A DNA stretch of 64,000 bases, from assembly GCA_964422615.1 (NCBI GenBank), contig CAYRBJ010000001.1:1-64000 (forward strand). The letters run 5' to 3'. The position numbers and the translations under genes were made by a program. A model generated the notes under the pieces. It was given only the letters and a program-made list of their open reading frames with translations, was not told where the DNA came from and searched no databases. Shown here piece after piece: positions 53,400 through 62,692 of the stretch (positions within the stretch are counted from its first letter, which is position 1; each line of letters begins with the position of its first letter). The stretch is from DATLWN01 sp964422615. Its GTDB lineage: Bacteria > Pseudomonadota > Zetaproteobacteria > Mariprofundales > Mariprofundaceae.

Positions 53400-55241
53400 A
53401 TGCTGAACAAAATCCGTCAGGTGGAGGAGCGGATTGCGGGGGTGATGCCTGGGATGCGTCGCCTGCGTTCGCGCTTGTCGGTCTGGGTGCATGAACAGGA
53501 TACGCTGTACCTGAGCGGTCTGGCGATCCTGGTCGGCATCCTATCCGGTTACGGCGCCCTGTTGCTTCGCTTCGGCATCGAATGGGTGAGCCTGGCATGG
53601 ACCAAGCAACGCATTTGGGAGAATGCGATGCATACCCTCCCCTGGTACATCTACATCGCCGCACCGGTGCTCGGTGGCCTGGCCGCAGGCTGGATCAACA
53701 CCCGCTGGCTGCCGGCTGGGCAGGCTCGCGGCGTGGCCGGCGTGCTCGAATCCCTGTCCGAACGCAGTGGGCGCATCGATGGTCGGCATTCATCCAGCGA
53801 TACCGTCAGTTCCATTCTCGGTGTGGGCAGCGGCGCCAGTGCCGGCCGCGAGGGTCCGACGGTGGCCCTGGGCGCCGCCATTGCCTCCCACATCGGCCAG
53901 CGCCTGAAACTGAGCGAGCAGCAGATGCGCACCCTGATCGGCTGCGGCGTGGCCTCCGGCATCGCCTCCTCGTTCAATGCCCCCATCGCCGGCGTGCTGT
54001 TTGCGCTGGAGGTGATCCTGGCCGACTATGCGATCAGCACCTTCAGCCCCATCGTCATCTCCTCCGTGATCGCCACGGTGATCACGCGCGCCGAGCTGGG
54101 CAATTTCCCGGCCTTCACCATCCCCGAATACCGCCTGGTTTCGGGCTGGGAGATTCCGCTCTATGTCGGCCTCGGCGTTTTCTGCGGCCTGCTGGCCGTT
54201 TCCTGGATCAAGATCATGCCGCCGATCCGCCGGCGGCTGGATTCCTTTGTTACGAATCCGGTTTATCGGCCGGCAGCGGCGGGTCTGGTGTTGGGTCTGT
54301 GCGCCCTCGTTGTTCCCCAGATCATGTCGGTTGGCTATGGCACCGTCGATTCGATGCTGTGGGAGCGCCTTGACCCGACGCTGCTGCACTGGGCGTTGCC
54401 GGTCACCGTGTTCCTGGCGGCGGTGCTTGCGGCCAAGGTGTTTGCCACTGCGCTGTGCGCCGCCGGCGGCTTCGGCGGCGGCGAGATCGGTCCGTCGATC
54501 TTCATCGGCGCCACCGCCGGCGCCCTGTACGGGGGCGTGGTCCATCACCTGATGCCGTTCATCTCCGAGACCTACGGCGGCTATGCGCTGGTGGCGGCCG
54601 GCGCCATGATGGCCGCCGCCCTGCAGGCGCCGATGACGACGATCCTGATGGTGTTCGAGATGTCCGGTGATTACCACATCATGGTGCCGCTGATGGCCTC
54701 CTGCATCGTGGCCACGCTGGTCAAGCGCGCCTTCGGCAACGAATCGGTGTTCACCGAGGTGCTGGAGGCCAAGGGCATCGACACGGCCTGGACGCGGGAG
54801 CGCTCCTGGATGCGTGCCGTGCCGGTGCGCAAGATTCCCTGGCGCTCGACGCCGGAGGTGTCGGAGCATGCCAGGCTGGAGGAGCTGAAAAGGGTCTATG
54901 TGTCTTCCGGCAAGGGTTGCGTGCAGGTGGTGGATGACGATGGTCTGATGATCGGCATCGTCACCTTCAGCGACCTGCAGCAGTGGCTGCTCGATCCGAC
55001 GCTGGATCACATCGTGCTGGCCAGCGAGGTGGCCAACCGCAACATCTCGGTGATCTCCGAGGACGGCAACCTGTTGCAGGCCATCAATATGTTCGACCGC
55101 GAGAGCTTCGAACAAATGCCGGTGGTGGCCTACGACAACCCCCGCCGCGTGCTCGGCATCCTGTCACGCAATGCCGTGTTCTCGACCTACCATGCGCTGA
55201 TCGTCAAGCATGGCGAGGAGTCAGCGGGCGAACATGGCTGA
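53400..55241 (+). CDS. clcA: ClC-type chloride channel/antiporter with C-terminal CBS pair
   Basis: 613 residues. Membrane part (to about 440) with GSGASAGREGPTVALG, whose Glu is the gating residue, NAPIAGVLFALE, and GGFGGGEIGPSIFIGA. A tandem CBS domain (about 470-600, GCVQVVDDDGLMIGIVTFSDL) may bind nucleotides. Exchanges Cl- for H+ or conducts Cl-. The stop overlaps the uvrD start (ATGGCTGA). Confidence 0.93.
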   Translation: MLNKIRQVEERIAGVMPGMRRLRSRLSVWVHEQDTLYLSGLAILVGILSGYGALLLRFGIEWVSLAWTKQRIWENAMHTLPWYIYIAAPVLGGLAAGWINTRWLPAGQARGVAGVLESLSERSGRIDGRHSSSDTVSSILGVGSGASAGREGPTVALGAAIASHIGQRLKLSEQQMRTLIGCGVASGIASSFNAPIAGVLFALEVILADYAISTFSPIVISSVIATVITRAELGNFPAFTIPEYRLVSGWEIPLYVGLGVFCGLLAVSWIKIMPPIRRRLDSFVTNPVYRPAAAGLVLGLCALVVPQIMSVGYGTVDSMLWERLDPTLLHWALPVTVFLAAVLAAKVFATALCAAGGFGGGEIGPSIFIGATAGALYGGVVHHLMPFISETYGGYALVAAGAMMAAALQAPMTTILMVFEMSGDYHIMVPLMASCIVATLVKRAFGNESVFTEVLEAKGIDTAWTRERSWMRAVPVRKIPWRSTPEVSEHARLEELKRVYVSSGKGCVQVVDDDGLMIGIVTFSDLQQWLLDPTLDHIVLASEVANRNISVISEDGNLLQAINMFDRESFEQMPVVAYDNPRRVLGILSRNAVFSTYHALIVKHGEESAGEHG

Positions 55242-57327
55242 ATTGAGCCCGGCACAACAGCGCGCCGTGGAGGCTGGCGAAGGGCCGCAGCTGATCCTGG
55301 CCGGGGCCGGATCGGGCAAGACCCGCACCATCGTGCACCGCATCGGCCATCTGATCAGCAGCCGACGCATCGCCCCGCACCGCATCCTGGCCGTGACGTT
55401 CACCAACAAGGCGGCGGCGGAGCTGAAGCACCGGCTTTCGATGCTGATCGGGGACGATGGCGGCGGCGTGGTGTCCGGCACCTTTCATGCCATTTCCCTG
55501 CGTTTCCTGCGCCGCTATGCCGAGCGTCTCGGTTTTCCCCGCGATTTCCAGGTCATCGATGCCGATGACCAGAAGACGCTGGTCAAGCGCCTGCTGAAGG
55601 CTCGCAACATCGACAGCGAACGCCTGCATCCGGGCTATCTGCTGGTCTGGATCGAACACTGCAAGCACGCGGGGCTGACGCCGGAACAGGCACCGGAGCA
55701 GATGTGGAACGGCATCGACCTCGGCGGGCTGTATACGGAGTACCAGCAGGCGCTCCGAAATCTCGAGCGCATGGATTTCTCCGATTTGATCCTGAACGTG
55801 GTGCGCCTGATGCAGGATGCACCGGATGTGGCGGCGGCGCTGGGTTCACGCTTCGACTATGTGCTGGTCGACGAATACCAGGATACGAACCCGGCACAGC
55901 ACCAGTGGTTGACGCTGCTGTGTCGCGGGCACGGCAACCTCACGGTCGTCGGCGATGATGACCAGTCGATCTACGGCTGGCGGGGCGCGGATGTGCGCCA
56001 CATCCTCGAATTCGAGCAGGTGTGGCCAGGGGCCGAGGTGCACAGACTGGAGCAGAACTACCGCTCGCACGGTGCCATCCTCAAGCTGGCCAATGCGGTG
56101 ATCCGCGCCAATCCCGAACGGCACGAGAAACAGCTGAAGCCGACGCGCGGGGCCGGGGAACGGCCGCTCTGGCGCATCTGTCACGACGAATACGACGAGG
56201 CGAGAAAGATTCTGGGCTGCCTGGAGGATCGCCACCGCCATGGGGTGCCCTGGGCCGACATGGCGGTGCTGTACCGATCCAACCGCCAGTCGCTGCCGCT
56301 GGAGCAGGTGCTGCGCGAGCAGGGTGTTCCGTACCGCATCATCGGTGGCGTTGGCTTCTTCGAGCGTATGGAAATCAAGGATGCGTTGGCCTACTGGGCC
56401 ATTCTGAACCGCTGTGGTGATCACATGCACCTCTTGCGCATCTGCAATACGCCCAAGCGTGGCATCGGCGCCAAGGGCCAGGAACAGCTGGCCGCGCAAG
56501 TGTCCGCCTCCGGCCTGCGCGCCGCCGACTGGCTCGATACGCAGGCTGAGGGCGGAATCGGGCCGGCCGCGAAGCTGGTGGAACTGGCACGTGAGCTGCA
56601 GGCGTTGCGCTCGCACATCGAAGACATGCCGGACCGGGGGATGGGCGCCATCCTTGAGGCGGTGGGCTATGACCAGGTGCTGCAGGCGCACGGAGAACTC
56701 GAGGCCGAGTCGCGCCGCGAGAATGTGCGTACGCTACAGCAGTATATCGAGATGTCGCTGGCCGAAGGTTTGAGCCCGGTGGAGTTCATGGACCGGGCGG
56801 CATTGCTGCAGACTGGTGAGGAACAGGGCGAGGATGAGGAGGAAGGCGTGTCGCTGATGAGCCTGCACCGGGCCAAGGGCCTGGAATTCGATACGGTGGT
56901 GCTGGCCGGCGTCGAGGAGGGGCTGTTGCCGCACCAGCGGGCGCTGGACGAGGGTGAGGCCGGGGTAGCCGAGGAGCGGCGGCTTTTGTATGTCGGCATT
57001 ACGCGTGCGCGCAACCATCTGATGCTGACCTCGGCACGCGTACGCCGCTTCTTCGGCGACATGACCTATCCCCAGCCGAGCCGCTTTCTGCGCCAGATTC
57101 CGCCGGAGGTGCTGGGCCGCGACGAAGGGGCGGCGATGCCGGCCGCAGTGGCCACCCCGGTGCCCCCGGGGCTCAACCTCGGCGCCGGCGTGCGCCATCC
57201 CACCTTCGGCGAGGGCGTGATCCTTGCCTTGGAGGGGGCGGGCGACGCCATGCGCGTCACCGTGCAGTTCCGTCAGGCCGGCATCAAGCGCCTGATGCTG
57301 AAGTATGCGGCACTCGAACCGATTTGA
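55234..57327 (+). CDS. uvrD: UvrD/PcrA-type superfamily 1 DNA helicase
   Basis: 697 residues, 3'-5' helicase in nucleotide-excision and mismatch repair. All SF1 motifs: LAGAGSGKTRT (I), VLVDEYQDTN (II), GDDDQSIYGWRGAD (III), SLHRAKGLEFDTVVLAGVEEG (V) and EERRLLYVGITRARN (VI). The C-terminal VRHPTFGEGVIL domain, as in UvrD/PcrA, distinguishes it from Rep. Start 55234 overlaps clcA. Confidence 0.94.
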   Translation: MAELSPAQQRAVEAGEGPQLILAGAGSGKTRTIVHRIGHLISSRRIAPHRILAVTFTNKAAAELKHRLSMLIGDDGGGVVSGTFHAISLRFLRRYAERLGFPRDFQVIDADDQKTLVKRLLKARNIDSERLHPGYLLVWIEHCKHAGLTPEQAPEQMWNGIDLGGLYTEYQQALRNLERMDFSDLILNVVRLMQDAPDVAAALGSRFDYVLVDEYQDTNPAQHQWLTLLCRGHGNLTVVGDDDQSIYGWRGADVRHILEFEQVWPGAEVHRLEQNYRSHGAILKLANAVIRANPERHEKQLKPTRGAGERPLWRICHDEYDEARKILGCLEDRHRHGVPWADMAVLYRSNRQSLPLEQVLREQGVPYRIIGGVGFFERMEIKDALAYWAILNRCGDHMHLLRICNTPKRGIGAKGQEQLAAQVSASGLRAADWLDTQAEGGIGPAAKLVELARELQALRSHIEDMPDRGMGAILEAVGYDQVLQAHGELEAESRRENVRTLQQYIEMSLAEGLSPVEFMDRAALLQTGEEQGEDEEEGVSLMSLHRAKGLEFDTVVLAGVEEGLLPHQRALDEGEAGVAEERRLLYVGITRARNHLMLTSARVRRFFGDMTYPQPSRFLRQIPPEVLGRDEGAAMPAAVATPVPPGLNLGAGVRHPTFGEGVILALEGAGDAMRVTVQFRQAGIKRLMLKYAALEPI

Positions 57328-57346
57328 TTGGAAATCAGGAGTAACC

Positions 57347-57691
57347 ATGACCATTCGCATCTTGCACAATCCCCGCTGTTCCAAATCCCGCCAGGCGTTG
57401 GCGTTGCTGCAGACGCAGGGCATTGAGCCCGAGGTCGTCGAGTATCTGAAGACGCCACCCGATGCGGTGGAGCTGGATCGCATCCTCAAGGCGCTGGACA
57501 TGGAGCCCGAGGCGCTGATGCGCAAGGGAGAGGATGTCTACAAGGAGTTGGTCAAGGGCAAACGGCGCAGTCGCGCCCAGCTGATCGATCTGATGGTGCG
57601 CCATCCGATCCTGATCGAGCGCCCCATTGTCATCAACGGCGACAAGGCCGCCCTCGGCCGTCCGCCGGAGGCCGTACTGGCCATCCTGTAG
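57347..57691 (+). CDS. arsC: Arsenate reductase, glutaredoxin-coupled ArsC family
   Basis: 114 residues, thioredoxin-fold reductase of As(V) to As(III). Active-site Cys in ILHNPRCSKSR, then ALMRKGE, and LIERPIVINGDKAALGRPPE giving the conserved Arg residues. GGAG lies before ATG 57347. Located 20 bases after uvrD, not next to the arsM unit. The related YfgD subgroup has no proven arsenate activity, so function is probable rather than certain. Confidence 0.85.
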   Translation: MTIRILHNPRCSKSRQALALLQTQGIEPEVVEYLKTPPDAVELDRILKALDMEPEALMRKGEDVYKELVKGKRRSRAQLIDLMVRHPILIERPIVINGDKAALGRPPEAVLAIL

Positions 57692-57700
57692 CAGGCGGGT

Positions 57701-58423
57701 CTAGCCGGCCGCCTCCAGTTCCCGGGTGGTCGATTCGATCTCCATCTGCAACCGCTGCAGCAACTCGCCGCGCTTGGTGGCCTGGACGTCTTCGGCGGAG
57801 ATGTAAGGCAGAAACCGCACACGGATGGTGCCCGGGCGCTTGACGAAGCCGTGCTTCGGCCAGTGCTGGCCGGCATTGTGCGCCATCGGCAGGATGCCCA
57901 CCCCCGCCTGCTGGGCCAGCATGATGCCGCTGGCCTGGTACTGGCCGCTTTTGCCCGGTGTCGAGCGCGTGCCCTCCGGGAAGATCACCACCCAGCGCCC
58001 CTGTTCCAGGAAGCGCTTGCCCTGCGTCAGCACCTGCTTCAGTGCCTCGCGCGGCTGACTGCGCCGGATGGCGATGGCGTTCAGCGCCCACAGGGCCCAG
58101 CCAAAGATCGGGATGTAAAACAGTTCGCGCTTGAGCACCCAGACGAAGGGAGGGATCAGGCGGGGCATGGCGATGGTCTCGAATGCCGACTGGTGCTTGG
58201 ACATGACCACGCAGGGGATATCCGGCAGCTGTTCGCGGCCTTCGATGACCACGCGCACGCCGCAGATCAGGCGCAGCGAGCCAAGGATCAGGGCGGTCCA
58301 CGCCCGCCCCCAGAACCAGGCGGCAGCGAAGCCGAACGGACGGGAGGCGATCAGCAGCAAGGAGAATACGCCGGTGAGCAGGAAGAACACCCCATTGAAC
58401 AGCGTGGAGCGGATCAGCTGCAT
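57701..58423 (-). CDS. plsC: 1-acyl-sn-glycerol-3-phosphate acyltransferase (PlsC family)
   Basis: 240 residues. It acylates lysophosphatidic acid to phosphatidic acid. N-terminal hydrophobic helices (about 8-35), catalytic motif I MSKHQSAFET (H-x4-E instead of H-x4-D), RRSQPREAL, and motif III VIFPEGTRSTPGKSGQYQ. The Glu variant is common in this subgroup. Start overlaps the end of gmhB by 10 bases. Confidence 0.92.
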   Translation of the reverse strand: MQLIRSTLFNGVFFLLTGVFSLLLIASRPFGFAAAWFWGRAWTALILGSLRLICGVRVVIEGREQLPDIPCVVMSKHQSAFETIAMPRLIPPFVWVLKRELFYIPIFGWALWALNAIAIRRSQPREALKQVLTQGKRFLEQGRWVVIFPEGTRSTPGKSGQYQASGIMLAQQAGVGILPMAHNAGQHWPKHGFVKRPGTIRVRFLPYISAEDVQATKRGELLQRLQMEIESTTRELEAAG

Positions 58424-58983
58424 GTTGCCTCCTGCAGCAAGGTGCCGACGGCCGCGGCCAGATCATCGTAGACGCGGATGTCCGGTACCAGGCGCCGGGA
58501 CTTGGACAGGATGGTCTGAACATCTCCATAACCGGTGCGTACCAGCACCGGACGGACGCCGACGGCCACTGCCGCCTCCACGTCGCGCGCCGAATCGCCG
58601 ACCATGATCGTGTCTTTTGCGTCGGTAATGCCCAGCGCCTGCAACGCGTCGATCAGCAAGCCAGGCTTGGGCTTGCGGCAGTCGCAACCATCCTCCGGTG
58701 CATGCGGGCAGTAGGCGGTGTGGGCGATGCGGCCGCCGGCCGCCTCGACGGCGGCGATCATCCGATCGTGGATCGCCTGCATCGTGGCGGCATCGAACAT
58801 GCCTCGGCCGAGCGCCGACTGGTTGCTGACGATGGCCACGGGAATGCCGGCATGGGTCAGGGCGGCGATGGCCTGCAGGCTGCCGGGAATCGGCCGCCAC
58901 TGCTCCGGGGTCAGGATGTAATCCGGAGAATCGAAGTTGATCACGCCATCGCGGTCGAGCAATACGGCTTTCGGTCTGTGCAT
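58414..58983 (-). CDS. gmhB: D-glycero-D-manno-heptose 1,7-bisphosphate 7-phosphatase
   Basis: 189 residues, HAD phosphatase of ADP-heptose/LPS core synthesis. HAD motif I LLDRDGVIN, motif II SNQSALGRGMF, zinc-binding loop CPHAPEDGCDCRKPKPG, and motif IV MVGDSARDVEAA. Forms an operon with plsC. Consistent with an LPS-bearing outer membrane. Confidence 0.94.
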   Translation of the reverse strand: MHRPKAVLLDRDGVINFDSPDYILTPEQWRPIPGSLQAIAALTHAGIPVAIVSNQSALGRGMFDAATMQAIHDRMIAAVEAAGGRIAHTAYCPHAPEDGCDCRKPKPGLLIDALQALGITDAKDTIMVGDSARDVEAAVAVGVRPVLVRTGYGDVQTILSKSRRLVPDIRVYDDLAAAVGTLLQEATCS

Positions 58984-59029
58984 GGCGGAACGGTACGGTC
59001 AGACTGTCCCAAAGAAAAGTGCTGGGGTG

Positions 59030-59305
59030 TCAGCGCTCGGCACGGCCCTTCTCTTTTTCCCTCGTCTCCCGACGCTTCTTCGAGCGCTGCAGGCGCTGCT
59101 GATGCATTTCCTTGGTTTCCCTGAAGCCGTTCATCTCGAAGGCACGACCGTAGGCGTTCAGCGCCCCCATGCCCTGGAAATGGCAGGTGCGGCAATCGGC
59201 GTGAATCTGGCGCGAAAAGGCCGGGATCGCTTGCACCTTCGCGGGCACGATCAGCGACCATCCCAGGCCGAGGATGGCAGTGGCTCCGGCAAGGCGGGTG
59301 CGCAT
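59030..59305 (-). CDS. Short periplasmic monoheme c-type cytochrome with charged tail
   Basis: 91 residues. Signal peptide (about 1-26, ending KVQA), then IPAFSRQIHADCRTCHFQGM with one CxxCH heme site, and LNAYGRAFEMNGF. The IPAF-R-Q / CxxCH / LNAFGRxFK pattern is the N-terminal block of larger cytochrome-like proteins I associate with iron-oxidiser genomes. Here it stops after one block and ends in a highly charged, Lys/Arg/Glu-rich tail from about residue 65. Starts 2 bases after a methyltransferase gene stop. Confidence 0.75.
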   Translation of the reverse strand: MRTRLAGATAILGLGWSLIVPAKVQAIPAFSRQIHADCRTCHFQGMGALNAYGRAFEMNGFRETKEMHQQRLQRSKKRRETREKEKGRAER

Positions 59306-59307
59306 CG

Positions 59308-59994
59308 TCACGGCGCCAGACGCTGCCCGATGAAAATCACCGATGCCGGCTGCTGCGAATCGGGATGTACCGGTTCGCGCAACTCGATGAGCCGGAAGCC
59401 GTAATCCGCGAACAGCCGTGTCCAGCTTTCCAGCGTTCTGAAATACCACGGCGCAGGATCGGAGAAAACGGCACCGAACCCGGACCACGAACCCTGCCGC
59501 CAGCCATCCCGGTACGGCAGCTCGCCGCATGCCATGGCTGGATGCAGCGTCTGCACGATCAACGAGCCGCGCGGGTTCAGCAGCGACGGCGCGGCCGCGA
59601 ATACACCCTCGACCGATTCCCTGCCGAGCAGCGAGAAGTTGCAAACGATCGCATCGACCGAAGTCACAAGCTCGCCGGCCGCGATCTGTTCGTAGGACAG
59701 CACGCGAAAATCCCCGCCCCCCGCCTCTCGAGCTGCTTCGATGAGCTGATCGATGGCGTCCACGCCTTTCGCTTCGATGCGGTGCCGGGCCAGTTCGCGC
59801 ACGAGCCATCCCTCGCCGCAACCAACATCGAGCACCGAGCGCGGTGAACAGTCGAGGATCGCATCGACGATCGCCTGATCGGTCACCAGTCTGCGACTAT
59901 CGATACGCCCCTCACGTACCGCAGCGGTCCACGGCACGGCATTCTTCCCCCACGATTCGAGGATTTTTTCGTCACTCAAAGGACACGCGTTCAT
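59308..59994 (-). CDS. Class I SAM-dependent methyltransferase, unknown substrate
   Basis: 228 residues. SAM motif SVLDVGCGEGWLVREL, acidic post-I VDAIDQLIEAAR, and VDAIVCNFSLLG (motif IV). C-terminal half has GSWSGFGAVFSDPAPWYFRT. Looks like a small-molecule or UbiE/COQ5-like methylase but not assignable. CGGAGG precedes ATG 59994, favouring it over the 60024 start. Cotranscribed with the mini cytochrome. Confidence 0.82.
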   Translation of the reverse strand: MNACPLSDEKILESWGKNAVPWTAAVREGRIDSRRLVTDQAIVDAILDCSPRSVLDVGCGEGWLVRELARHRIEAKGVDAIDQLIEAAREAGGGDFRVLSYEQIAAGELVTSVDAIVCNFSLLGRESVEGVFAAAPSLLNPRGSLIVQTLHPAMACGELPYRDGWRQGSWSGFGAVFSDPAPWYFRTLESWTRLFADYGFRLIELREPVHPDSQQPASVIFIGQRLAP

Positions 59995-60098
59995 TCGGCC
60001 TCCGGTCGGTCGGTAAGCCAGCATAGCAAAGCGCTATAGGCAGCAACAGAAAGGGGTGCCCAAGCGCCCCCCGCATAACCGCGGGCGGTTCCGTTCGA

Positions 60099-60668
60099 TC
60101 AGTTGAAGATCGGGAAATGGGCGCTGGAGGCCATGAAGAACAGCATCGGGATCGATAGCAGGACATTGCTGCGGCTGGCGATCAGGGCACGCCTGCCGGC
60201 GGCGGCCTTCGCCTCGGCCCCGGCCGCGACAATGCCGAGCACCCGTTTCTGCGCCGGCCAGATGATGAACCAGACGTTGAACCACATGATGATGGCGAAT
60301 GTGGCGCCGATGCGGATATCCCAACCCTCGGCATGCGTTGCGGCCAGGTGCATGTAGAGGATGCCGCCGAACAGCAGCGTAAACATCGCCGCCCAGCGGA
60401 ACCACCACAACGCCCGGAATGCAAAACCGCCTTCCTTGAACAGTTCGGCCTTGGTCTCGGCCGAGAAGGAGGCCATCGCCGGTGCCTGCACGAAGTTGAA
60501 AAAGTACAGCAGGCCGACCCAGGTGATGCCGGCCAGGAAGTGGCCCCAACGGGCCAAGTCGTAGATGTCGGGAACGGCGCCGCTATGGGCGATGCCGATG
60601 CCGATCAGTACCGCGGCAAGGATGAATCCGGCGGCAATGGTCAGCCGGTGGTCGGTCAGCAGTTTCAT
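60099..60668 (-). CDS. Integral membrane protein, urate-oxidase-N-terminal (PuuD)-like domain
   Basis: 189 residues, four to five helices. RWGHFLAGITWVGLLYFFNFVQAPAM and FRWAAMFTLLFGGILYMHL carry spaced His residues and match the membrane half of PuuD proteins, but the C-terminal cytochrome c domain of PuuD is absent. Such stand-alone versions occur in lithotrophs with unknown role. AGGAGAGGAG precedes ATG 60668. Follows sodB after a terminator. Confidence 0.75.
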   Translation of the reverse strand: MKLLTDHRLTIAAGFILAAVLIGIGIAHSGAVPDIYDLARWGHFLAGITWVGLLYFFNFVQAPAMASFSAETKAELFKEGGFAFRALWWFRWAAMFTLLFGGILYMHLAATHAEGWDIRIGATFAIIMWFNVWFIIWPAQKRVLGIVAAGAEAKAAAGRRALIASRSNVLLSIPMLFFMASSAHFPIFN

Positions 60669-60732
60669 GTTGTCTCCTCTCCTGAAGGCGGATGCACGGG
60701 GAATGATTGGCCGGCAAGGTGAAGAGTGCATG

Positions 60733-60762
60733 AAAAAGAGCGGCCCGGAGGCCGCTCTTTTT
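60733..60762 (-). terminator. Bidirectional-type terminator after sodB
   Basis: 13-bp perfect stem AAAAAGAGCGGCC (60733-60745) with GGCCGCTCTTTTT (60750-60762) and a 4-base loop. T run on both strands. It lies 19 bases past the leftward sodB stop. Confidence 0.92.
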
Positions 60763-60780
60763 CATCGCGCAAAGCCGGGC

Positions 60781-61359
60781 TCAGCCGAAGTTGGCGGCAG
60801 CGAACTCCCAGTTTACCAGCTTCCAGAAGGCCTCGACATATTTCGGCCGTGCGTTGCGGTAGTCGATGTAATAGGCGTGCTCCCAGACATCGCAGGTCAG
60901 TACCGGCGTGACGCCATCGGTGATCGGGCAGCCGGCATTCGAGGTGTTGACGATGGCCAGCTTGCCCGCGGCGTCCTTGACCAGCCAAGTCCAGCCGGAA
61001 CCGAAGTTCGTGGCAGCGGAGGTGGAGAATTTATCCTTGAAGGCATCGAAGCTGCCGAAGGTATCGTCGATGGCCGAAGCCAGCGCACCCGTGGGGGAGC
61101 CTCCACCGCTGGGAGACAGGCAATTCCAGTAGAAGGTGTGGTTCCAGACCTGCGCGGCGTTGTTGAACAGGCCGCCGCTCGCACTCTTGATGATCTTTTC
61201 CAGCGACTTTCCGGCATTGTCCGTGCCCTCGGTCAGCTTGTTCAGGTTGGCGACATAGGTGCTGTGATGCTTGCCGTGGTGGTATTCAAGGGTTTCGGCC
61301 GAGATATGCGGCTCCAGAGCATCCTGGGTATAAGGCAGTGGCGGCAGTTCGAAAGACAT
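60781..61359 (-). CDS. sodB: Iron (or manganese) superoxide dismutase
   Basis: 192 residues, SodB length. Dismutates superoxide. Metal ligands seen in YHHGKHHSTYVANLN (His) and VWNHTFYWNCL (His), with DVWEHAYYIDYRNARPKYV supplying Asp and His. FNNAAQVWNHTFYW with the following CLSPSGGG and the ALASAIDDTFGS region are Fe-type. Own terminator follows. Confidence 0.95.
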   Translation of the reverse strand: MSFELPPLPYTQDALEPHISAETLEYHHGKHHSTYVANLNKLTEGTDNAGKSLEKIIKSASGGLFNNAAQVWNHTFYWNCLSPSGGGSPTGALASAIDDTFGSFDAFKDKFSTSAATNFGSGWTWLVKDAAGKLAIVNTSNAGCPITDGVTPVLTCDVWEHAYYIDYRNARPKYVEAFWKLVNWEFAAANFG

Positions 61360-61543
61360 GGGGGTTCCTCCTTATGGGTAGCGGGTATTGTAGACCACTT
61401 CATTCCAGTTTGTTCAAGGGTTGGGTCGAAGTCGGTTTGGATCAACCATTAATAAAATACGGATAGAGTCAAGCCGCTTGCACGACGCTAGGGTTTGGCA
61501 TACTACTAGCGCCTGCCATGCGGCTGCAGCAAGGGAGTGACGG

Positions 61544-61828
61544 ATGGACACGTCGAAGAACAAACAGCGCTGGAAACCGGGCAAGAGGGACGCGATCTTC
61601 CTGGCCCTGGTCGGGGCGGTGGTGCTGACCCTGGTGTTTACCAGCAGCAAAAAGACAACCAAGCCGACCCCGGACGATATGGTGCACCGCACGGCGACCT
61701 CGCGTGCCCAGTGCATGCATTGCCATGGCCCCAACGGCGTGCGTCCGCAGCCCAAGGGACATATCAAGGGCGGCCAATGTTTTCTGTGCCACCTGCAACC
61801 CAAGGACTGGAAAGGGCCGGTAAAGTAG
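61544..61828 (+). CDS. Membrane-anchored small diheme c-type cytochrome
   Basis: 94 residues. Basic N-terminus, one membrane helix (about 19-34, IFLALVGAVVLTLVF) and a short periplasmic part with two heme-binding motifs, CMHCH (57-61) and CFLCH (79-83). GHIKGGQCFLCHLQP resembles the NapB/diheme type. AGGGAG precedes ATG 61544. The stop is immediately followed by the nadK start. Role in electron transfer inferred. Confidence 0.85.
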   Translation: MDTSKNKQRWKPGKRDAIFLALVGAVVLTLVFTSSKKTTKPTPDDMVHRTATSRAQCMHCHGPNGVRPQPKGHIKGGQCFLCHLQPKDWKGPVK

Positions 61829-62677
61829 ATGCGTACGATCGGCGTCAGCGCCAAGCCACATGATGAACGGGCCAAAGCCATGGCCTGCGAGCTGATCGAC
61901 TGGCTACGGCAGCAGGGACGTCAAGTGCTGGTTGACAGCACCGTACCCGGATTCGACGAGCTGCCGCTGGTTGAGATGCCGAAACGGGTGAACCTGATGG
62001 TGGTGTTGGGTGGCGACGGTACGCTGCTGCACGTGGCGCGGCGCTTCATCGGCCATGATACGCCGATCCTCGGCATCAATCTCGGGCGCCTCGGTTTCCT
62101 GACCGAAGCCGCCGCCGGCAACATGCGGGAGGTGGTGGAGCAGGTGCTGGCAGGCCATGCCAAGATCAAGACGCATTTCAGCCTGCAGGCGCAGGCCTGG
62201 CGTGACGGCCAGGCACTGGACTCGGGCCATGCCATCAACGATGTGGTGCTGCAGCGCAATGTGCATCCGCGCATGATCGAGTTCGAGATGCACGTGTTCG
62301 GCCATTTCATGTTCCGGCTGCGCGCCGACGGCCTGGTGCTCGCCACCCCGGCCGGCTCTACCGCCTATGCCCTGTCGGCCGGCGGCCCCATCGTGCATCC
62401 GGAGGTGGCGGCGATCAGTGTGGTGCCGATCTGCCCGCATGTGCTGTCCAATCGCCCGGTGGTGCTGCCCGCTTCCGCCAGTATCGAGCTGATCCTGACC
62501 GACAGCCCGGAACCAGCGGCGCTGAATCTCGACGGACAGGTGCATCACGAACTGTGCGCCGGTGACCGCATCCAGGTGGACCGTGCCGGCACGGTATCGC
62601 TGGCCTATCTACCGGAGCGGCATTATTTCGAGGTGCTGCGCTCCAAGCTGTTATGGGCCGGCCACGCCCAGGAATAG
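61829..62677 (+). CDS. nadK: NAD kinase
   Basis: 282 residues. Makes NADP from NAD and ATP. GGDGTLLHVARRF, LGINLGRLGFLTEA, LNDVVL-like AINDVVLQRN, and TPAGSTAYALSAGGPIVHP are invariant NadK elements. Starts directly after the diheme gene stop, followed by recN after 15 bases; nadK-recN adjacency is common in proteobacteria. Confidence 0.98.
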   Translation: MRTIGVSAKPHDERAKAMACELIDWLRQQGRQVLVDSTVPGFDELPLVEMPKRVNLMVVLGGDGTLLHVARRFIGHDTPILGINLGRLGFLTEAAAGNMREVVEQVLAGHAKIKTHFSLQAQAWRDGQALDSGHAINDVVLQRNVHPRMIEFEMHVFGHFMFRLRADGLVLATPAGSTAYALSAGGPIVHPEVAAISVVPICPHVLSNRPVVLPASASIELILTDSPEPAALNLDGQVHHELCAGDRIQVDRAGTVSLAYLPERHYFEVLRSKLLWAGHAQE

Positions 62678-62692
62678 ACACAGCCTGCTCTG

